Shown here: piece after piece, positions 57,311 through 64,000 of the stretch
Layout of the letters: the number at the start of each line of letters is the position of its first letter
Numbering within the stretch: position 1 is the first letter of the stretch
DNA from: Siphonodentalium dalli
Lineage: Eukaryota > Mollusca > Scaphopoda > Gadilida > Siphonodentaliidae
Direction: 5' to 3'
Assembly (NCBI GenBank): GCA_032622095.1
Contig: CP136062.1
Location: 152,762,875-152,826,874, forward strand
DNA: 64,000 nt
Made by a program: the position numbers and the translations under genes
Notes under the pieces: generated by a model
Told to the model about the DNA's origin: nothing
The model's database searches: none
Seen by the model: the letters and a program-made list of their open reading frames with translations, nothing else

Positions 57311-57410
57311 ATAGCATATTGTATTTAGGTTGTCGCCAAGACAGTGTAGAGCTCTCATTGCAATATTATGGCGATGCTATTTCCGACCCTAAAATTTCAG
57401 AGTTTAGAAA

Positions 57411-58697
57411 GTAACAAATTCAAATTCAACCCAGTCTATGTTTCCGCCTTCTCAAACTAATGATATTCTTTATGGAGAATATAGGTGTAAAATCTTGAAC
57501 TTAGGCCACAAAATGCAAGCCTAACACAATCCTCTGGTTGTATTTTGGAATCATCTACTCCGATGTGGGTGTCGTGCTGCAACTTGCAAACATATTATTG
57601 TTTGCACACATATTCCAAACTATTATTATCAGTTTGGACTGACACTAGTGACAGTTATATAATCAAATATTGTCGAATCGGACACAGTGAAAATTAATAA
57701 ACGTACAGAGCCAAACAAGGATCGTACAGGTGTGAATTTCAACTGCAAAATAAATAAGCATTCATGTACGACTATTAGGCACTAGGGAGTAGTCAGCTAG
57801 AATTGAGGATGTAATATTAAAATGCTCTCGCTGTGTTTTCGTCGTGGGAATGACTGGTTATCGCACTGAAATTGAAAACGTGACGAGCATATAGGATTAC
57901 TGAAGTTGATTGAGAATTTGGAAAGTTGTGTAAATACACCATTGATATATGTAAGTACGCATAAATTAAATACTAAAATAGTCGAGCAACATCACAACAA
58001 CAACGTACAGAAATTTCATTCTGAACTGTGCAATGTGGAAATTGCCTGTAGCCAGGAAACGCAGGGTGATATGGAGGCGTTCCCTGGGTGTGATCGCCAT
58101 ACGCATTATGGTGTCTTGGCGGACAATACTGCTTTCTAACAGAGATAAATTAAAATTTGTTACCGTCATCCTGGTAAACTATCTAAAGTAGTCATCATCT
58201 TCGGTTTGCAATTCTGAAATTAAACGGTTACAATAACCCAACTCCTGTCGCCTGGTTATCTGTCGCCTGGTTATCCAGGAGCGTATCCACATGGTTCGAT
58301 GCCGCATTGCTCTTCTGCGTCTGCGACGCTTTTAATATTAATAAAATCAGTGTAATTTTCCGCCGTTTATTCAGTCCCGCCATTTTTGATTGTTTTGCTG
58401 GACTGATCACATGATAGGATGATCACATGACAACCAGATCGTACGATCGGATCGCATCGTGTGCGATGGAATATCGTAGTCATATGGTAGTGATAAAAAC
58501 AAGTCGCACGACTAAAATCGCGCCGTGTGCGCACACCGATCTTACATCGCAAGGGCCTGCGACAAATATTGTGCAACATATATCGCATCGTGTACGGCGG
58601 CCTTGAAGGGTACACAGGGTTTGTTAAATGTGCTGAAGGGTACACAGGATTTGAAATCTCGTTCCGATGTCACGTGACACTGATCTGATCATGTGAC
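57411..58697. repeat. No gene; AATAAACGTACAG-type copy and small repeats
   Basis: 57690-57785 (AATAAACGTACAGAGCC ... GTACGACTATTAGGCACTA) is related to 25249-25345. At 58440-58600 CG-rich repeats of ATCGCATCGTGTGCGA type occur. GAAGGGTACACAGG is duplicated at 58607 and 58634. Confidence 0.5.
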
Positions 58698-58987
58698 GTG
58701 ATCAATCAATTTCATCAAAATGTCGACCTCCAGAGCGAGTTCAGAGGATTTGGCCTCGAAATTCCGTTCTTTTCGCTCGCCAGTATGGTCCGCGGCGGAC
58801 GCTCTGCCAAAATGATTTGGTGGAGGTGCGTCGCGGACCATCTGGGTTTTTTTCGGACAAATTTCTCAAGAAATCGAGTCACAAAAACACAAAGCTGGGC
58901 ACAAAATGGGTTGATCGAGAGACCCTGTTTTGTGAATGGAGAAGCAATTGTTTCCGGGGCTGTGGTGTCTTCGGAAAGTGTGTGGAA
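58698..58987 (+). CDS. Possible host 5' exon, unrecognised product
   Basis: A stretch of higher GC than its surroundings with open frames. One frame runs from ATG 58698 (MINQFHQNVDLQSEFRGFGL ...) to VSSESVWK, where AAG is followed by GTAAGA, a strong splice donor. A second ATG at 58720 (MSTSRASSEDLASKFRSFRS) is attractive by context but stops after 31 codons. No domain is recognised and no matching downstream exon could be found by eye. It could equally be part of an unknown repeat. Confidence 0.2.
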
Positions 58988-59124
58988 GGTAAGAAAGAGC
59001 AAACGATATATGTTTTCATGTCATTTATTTCTGTATTTTAGGGCTATAAATTAAACAGTTCTGCGAAAATGTTTCAAAATATACAGATTATGGAAAACTA
59101 GACTGCTTCGGTTTTGTCAGTAAA

Positions 59125-59459
59125 TTGCTAAACACTGGTAAACAGGTATGGATGGGAATTAAACTATTAGCTATTATGGTTATATTTGATCTATTATTAT
59201 ACTTCCATGTTTTAACATGGAAGGATATTGTAATTCTTCTGGCTTTTATTATTTTTTCTTATTATTATTATTCCAATAACATGCTTATATCTCAAGAACG
59301 ACTGGACCGATTCACCTGCTGTTTTCGGCTTCAGTATATAACTTTGGAATATCTGCGAAAATGGCCTATTGAGAATTTCGTCCGACCTTGACCATCGGAG
59401 TTATCGCCATTTTCTTGATATTTTGGGAGTTTTCTTGCCGCTAAAATGACTTGCAACAT
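59125..59459 (+). other. Low-complexity stretch, no gene
   Basis: A TTATTATTATTATTCC-type run makes a hydrophobic frame (59125-59391). I regard it as incidental. Confidence 0.4.
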
Positions 59460-60450
59460 CTAGGTTTGATCTCTTATATCTTCAAAACAGCTTGGCCGAT
59501 TGATTTGAAATTTGATACCTGCATAGCCATTGAGTATACGCAGTCGATGCACAAATAAGAAATTTCGTCTGACCTTGACCTTTGGAAACAACGCTCTTTA
59601 TCTGTTTTATAGTTGTTAGCGTATCTCCTCCGAAACAGCTAGAGATATCGAGTTCGGACCTTTTTCGTTATTTGCACATATATATGTGTTCTAAAATACA
59701 GAAAAATGATAGGGTTTAAAAGTTCGCCACTGGTCAAATACTAAAACAACGCTCTTTATACAAACTCCAGAAGGGCTTGAGATATTGAGTTGGGACTTTT
59801 TGCATTGTGTGCACCAACCGCTGCGCTCTATAACGATATATAAAGTTTACGGATTTCACTTCCGGTTTGAGAGAACGGGCGTGTGGGTATGTATCTCAAA
59901 ACTATTTTGACGCCGATTTTAATGAAATTTGGTGAACATCATCACTAGGTGCCACTGATTACTATGCCACTCAAATTTTTAAAATGGCTGCTTGAATACC
60001 TGATTTTTATGGGGTTTTCATGCCCCTAAAATGGCTTGTATAATTGCAAAATCGACGTTTGATTACTTTTGTCGTCGAAACGGCTTTGCCAATTGATTTG
60101 ATATTCTTTATCTGCCTGGGCATTGGGCATATGCAGTCGATGCACTGATAGGGAATTTTATCTGACCTTGACGTTTGAAAATAACGCTCTTTATGTGTTT
60201 TATTGTAGGTAGCGTATCTCCTCCAAAACAGCTGTAGATATTGGGTTCGGACTTTTTACATTGTTTGCGCATTTATGTGTGTTCTAAAATACTGAAAAAT
60301 GATAGGGTTCGGAATTCCGGTTTAAATGTTGGGCTACTGGTCGAAGAATAAAACACGCTCTTTATACGAAATCCATAAGGGCTTAAGCTATTGAGTTGGA
60401 ACTTTTTACACTATGTGCACTATGTGCGCTCTACAATGATATATATGGGT
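59460..60450. repeat. Two ~400-bp direct repeats, 590 bp apart
   Basis: CAGTCGATGCAC, TTTCGTCTGACCTTGACC, AACGCTCTTTATCTGTTTTA, GCGTATCTCCTCCRAAACAG and GTGTTCTAAAATACTGAAAA recur in the same order at about 59550-59720 and 60135-60300. The GCTCTTTATACRAACTCC block follows in both. Both belong to one interspersed family. No coding frame was seen. Confidence 0.85.
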
Positions 60451-60737
60451 TACGGATTTGACTTCGTTGGTATGTATCACAAATTGTTTTGGTGCAGGTT
60501 TGATGGAATTTGGTGGATAGCATATGTGGTTGCAGAGTATTACTACGAGCTACAGTATATGTGTCTTCTGAAAACAGACGCTTTATCAGATGACAGAATT
60601 TCCGTCATTGGTGAACATGGAAGTATCGAAATTGCTGTGCAATTTCAGTTTCATTCTAGTTATTAATATAATTGGTCAATTTAAACTATAATTAGGGGAT
60701 AACAGTGTGGGTTTTTTTTGTGATTTCAGAAAGGTAC
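60451..60737 (+). other. No recognised gene
   Basis: The frame 60391-60666 (91 aa) has no family motif and overlaps the repeat above. Confidence 0.3.
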
Positions 60738-60830
60738 AGGGCGAATATACTGTGGCATATTTAGTTAACGGGCGACGGGGGAGCTGATGCCCATTAACGG
60801 CGCGGGTATTTGCCACAGTATATTCACCCT
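60738..60830. mobile_element. 93-bp foldback
   Basis: AGGGCGAATATACTGTGGCA and TGCCACAGTATATTCACCCT are inverted with one mismatch. Inside, GTTAACGGGC / GCCCATTAAC repeats the symmetry. Confidence 0.85.
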
Positions 60831-61369
60831 GGTTTGTTTATATAGCAAGAGCTGGTAGTCAGCCAACCCTGTGCATCTACTCTGTAACATTGTCGACGTG
60901 TATTGCATAAGGGTGACGTTATGGAGCGAAACAGAACGGAGCTGGATTGGTCATGGACTGATGTCAATATTGGCATGTAGGAATATCTAAGATTGAAGTG
61001 GTGTGTCATGTTTCAGGGGGTATATTGGCATAAGTGCATTAGAGTAGTAAATATTTTAGATGAAATTGACAACTAAATCAACATAAATTATCTTGGTAAT
61101 GATATAAAAAGCTGTAAAAGCCAATACAGAATCCAATGCAATTCTAAAGCAATAACATAGAACAAAAATGCTAAATCGAAGGGTTGTATTTAGAAATTAG
61201 ACCCAAATGAATCTAATCATTTGCATGGATTGCGGCTTGTGAACAAACATGGTACCGAATTAGTGCGACACTGATTTTAAATCACGTTTCTGTCTTTCTG
61301 GTAGATGACTTTTATTAAATTCAGAAAATCCAATAACTCTATTAAGCTATTATATATAATAGACTAGCC
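60831..61369. other. No gene
   Basis: AT-rich, without motifs that I recognise. Confidence 0.4.
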
Positions 61370-62280
61370 GATGAGCCCGACTTTGTCCGGGCTATTCAAA
61401 AACCAAATTTCAAGTCGATAGCTCTGCCCAGCCCGACGTTGTCCGGACTATTCAAAAACCAAATTTCAAGTCGATAGCTCTATCCGTTTCCGAGATCTGG
61501 TCTGCGCATGCGCGAAGCTGGCGTCGCACGGGCTCGGCGACCCGATAAAATTCGTATCCGGGGCTAGATACATTCACATACCAAATTTCAAGTCGATAGC
61601 TCCACCCGTTTCCGAGATCTCGTCTGCGCATATTGTTCTGATTACATAAAGTCTTTTGTCTTTTCGTGCATGTATCGTGAATGATGACGGCACAATTTCG
61701 TTATTATTTTGATAACTCGTGAATGATGACGGCACAATTTCGTTATTATTGACCAGTTGATAACATAAAGTCTTGTGTCTTTTCGTGCATGTATCGAGGG
61801 CTGCGCGAAGCTGGCGTCGCACGGATACATTCACATACAAAATGTCCGAGATCTGGTCTGCGCATGCGCGAAGCTGGCGTCGCACGGGCTCAGCGAACCG
61901 ATAAAATTCGTATCCGGGGCAAGATACATTCACATACCAAATTTCAAGTCGATAGATCCACCCGTTTCCGAGATCTCGTCTGCGCGTGCGCGAAGCTGGC
62001 GTCGCACGGGCTCGGCGACACGATAAAATTCGTATCCGGGGCAAGGTACATTCACATAGCAAATTTCAAGTCGATAGATCCACCCGTTTCCGAGATCTCG
62101 TCTGCGCATGCGCGAAGCGGGCGCCGCACGGGCTCGCCAATAAGACAACGTCGACCGCCTGGTCAAACTACACACACGTACCAAGTTTCGTCCTGATCGG
62201 TCGAGAATCGTATATTTGTATAAATGACAGACAAACAGACAAACAGACAGACAAAGAGACAGAGGTCTTCAAAATATAAT
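61370..62280 (+). mobile_element. Interspersed element with ~115-bp units and CAGA-rich tail
   Basis: It starts ACTAGCCGATGAGCCCGAC and carries AATTTCAAGTCGATAGCTC / CGTTTCCGAGATCTSGTCTG / GCGAAGCTGGCGTCGCACG blocks five or six times. It ends in a CAGA/CAAA tail (62226-62262) and AAATATAATAG. TATAATAG occurs on both outer edges (61358 and 62273), which could be a target duplication. 61629-61795 holds a separate TTTCGTTATTATT-type duplication. Same layout as 4990-6700 but unrelated unit sequence. Probably non-autonomous; LINE/SINE class not settled. Confidence 0.7.
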
Positions 62281-62810
62281 AGTTAAATCTCACTATGATA
62301 ATTGAATTCTGAATAAGCCCGTTGGTAAACAGGTAAATCACATATTCAATCAAACTTTTGTTTAAGACATGTTACACAGGAGCGCACAGGAGACTGATAT
62401 TTGTCATATTATTTGTGTAGTGTCAGAACTAAATGTGTGCGGTACTAGTACCCAGTAAAATTGTTTTATATTCTATGGTGACCATGAATAACATTACTGG
62501 TAGTGACTACCGGTTATTCATGATCGGCATATAATATAAAAAAAAAAAATTTAATGGTAGCATCCTTTGATTTAATATTATAACTAGATAACTTAAATAA
62601 ATGATTGTCTTGTATGTTATCAATTTTGATTGAGCAGAGGACAAATGCCATGTTTTATTACACACTTGTTTCTAGAATTATAGTGTTCTTGCTGTTCCAA
62701 CAGTTACAAATGACGTTCAAACCGAACTTTAAAATAAAAGCATCATCATACACGATAAACAAGCCTGGTGTGTGCCTGAATAAACCTTGTAATCCTGTAT
62801 TTTTATTCAT
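62281..62810. other. No gene; small hairpin
   Basis: CATGAATAAC ... GGTTATTCATG is at about 62484-62522. A poly-A run lies at 62540. Confidence 0.45.
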
Positions 62811-63078
62811 TGATTCCAGGCTGAGTGGTATGTAATAAACACGGAATGAAACAATGTGCTAATGGGGTTTGTTGGTATGGCAAACAAAAATTAAACACAT
62901 AATGACACATTTCTTAATATAACAGGTTGGGCAGTACAGCACTTGTGGCATCGCATTGGAACTCATGCTATCCTTCTGCACTAGCACTCATGCCGTATCA
63001 AGCTAATCAACAAACCCATTAACACACATTTCGATATCGTGCTGTGTTTATTACATGAAACTCATCCTGGAATCTGAC
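62811..63078. mobile_element. 268-bp palindromic element
   Basis: The left end GATTCCAGGCTGAGTGGTAT, GTAATAAACAC and CAATGTGCTAATGGGGTTTG are mirrored by CAAACCCATTAACACACATT, GTGTTTATTACATG and CATCCTGGAATC. The arms are ~65 bp around a ~110-bp centre. Confidence 0.85.
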
Positions 63079-64000
63079 CTCGTAACCATATATGTACATG
63101 TATGGTGTATACCAAGTTATACATGTAGGAATTAGAAATGTAAACCTAAGGCCAATATAAATTAATTGTTAGATTTGCATCAAACCTTTTCAGAAAAATA
63201 GGGCGGGACAGTGAATTTTATGTTATTCTTCCTGACATAAATGGTCATGGACAGTTCTAGCTATTGAAGCAATATCCTATCTTATATAATACAAGGTTAC
63301 TTAGATTGTCCAATTGGATCAAGATATAGTGAATAATGGGTCATTGAAATGTGATGTGACTGCTAAGGCATGAGAAAAGTTTCCATAAACGATATCCAAA
63401 TGAAAAAAATAAGGGCTAAAAATAGGGTCGGGAGGGTATGTGCACCAAGCAATGTTTTTATATTGGGCTAAATAAGATTTTTTTTGGAATTTGTCATGGA
63501 TGCCCTGTAGGACACGCCTAAGCTGACAAAGATAAGAATAGAATATGACTTATTGATTGACTCAAAAACAGAGTATTATCAAATTTTCATAACATTTTGT
63601 GATAACAGTAAATTGAAACGTGAAAAATGAGTGTTTAGCGAAAGAAAAGTTAGGTATTGAATAATGGTGAAAAGTGAAAATATGAATGTTTAGGAAAAGA
63701 AAAATTAAGTATTGGATAATAGTGAGAAATGTCAGCCTGGATATGTTTACAGACCGGTTTATATAATAAATACTCTTGTAACCAACAAGACAGACTAATG
63801 AGTAATGTGGCATATGATTTTATCAAATGTTTATAAATCAGTTTAATTACATTAACATGGTTTTCTCTTACAGTAACAAATATTTCATTAACTTCGGAAA
63901 GTAATCGACCAAGCAATTCCTTAACAGGAGAGTTTTCCCTGAACTGATGTAAATTACTGGCATTCTTTGAATGTATTGCCATCTATAAGAGACCATTTAG
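63079..64000. other. No gene; one ~60-bp direct duplication
   Basis: AAAGAAAAGTTAGGTATTGA near 63641 and AAAGAAAAATTAAGTATTGG near 63696 are parts of a tandem pair. Minus-strand frames here are AT-rich and unrecognised. Confidence 0.45.

Noticed and set aside
61574-62279. Arg/Ala-rich frames on both strands of the 61-62 kb element
   Set aside because: They follow the ~115-bp unit with GCGAAGCTGGCGTCGCACG and occur in every frame. They are repeat artefacts.

Overview
The window is eukaryotic, repeat-dense, AT-rich DNA with no bacterial or plasmid features. I found no rRNA or tRNA gene and no convincing multi-exon host gene. The mix of dense TACATGTA-type palindromes, an AGCTCACCTGAG element, KRBA2/GIN-type integrase fossils, APE-type LINEs, Harbinger remains and many MITEs suggests a lophotrochozoan, most likely a bivalve mollusc. 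The organism call is inference. Layout: 0.3-11.2 kb holds two near-identical copies of the 3' half of a minus-strand LINE (322-2803 and 6700-11240). They are separated by 3.9 kb containing a cluster of small perfect hairpins and CAGA-tailed elements built from ~140-bp units. The longer copy reaches the endonuclease and carries a MITE. 12-18 kb holds MITEs, a decayed PIF/Harbinger transposase and a broken KRBA2/GIN-type integrase region. 18.2-43.5 kb is one nested structure. A 2.63-kb block occurs twice at about 99.8 percent identity, at 40828-43459 (uninterrupted) and at 18192-35115. In the second place it is split by a 14,291-bp insertion (19578-33868) with 28-bp perfect terminal inverted repeats and a 2-bp CT duplication. 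The intact copy is the empty site, so this is a very young giant transposon. No transposase could be recognised in it. Its interior carries inverted CCAGGT arrays near both ends, a 45-bp satellite, a LINE scrap and at least six older MITE or foldback elements as passengers. Between the two block copies lies a LINE with two long open frames, ORF1 of 634 aa and an endonuclease-RT ORF2 of 1162 aa. Its 5' edge falls on the ORF1 start codon. 44.7-46.6 kb has a ~250-bp tandem array and a LINE C-terminal scrap. 47.5-55.8 kb is a second large structure: two arrays of the same ~187-bp satellite in opposite orientation around a 4-kb spacer, matching at their outer ends, with the architecture of Drosophila Foldback (FB) elements. 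56-64 kb holds more interspersed repeats, an element with ~115-bp internal units and a CAGA-rich tail, and short palindromes. The features are mobile or repetitive DNA inserted into one another, not a cooperating set of genes. The two large structures (14.3-kb TIR element, 8.3-kb FB-like element) are the observations most worth following.
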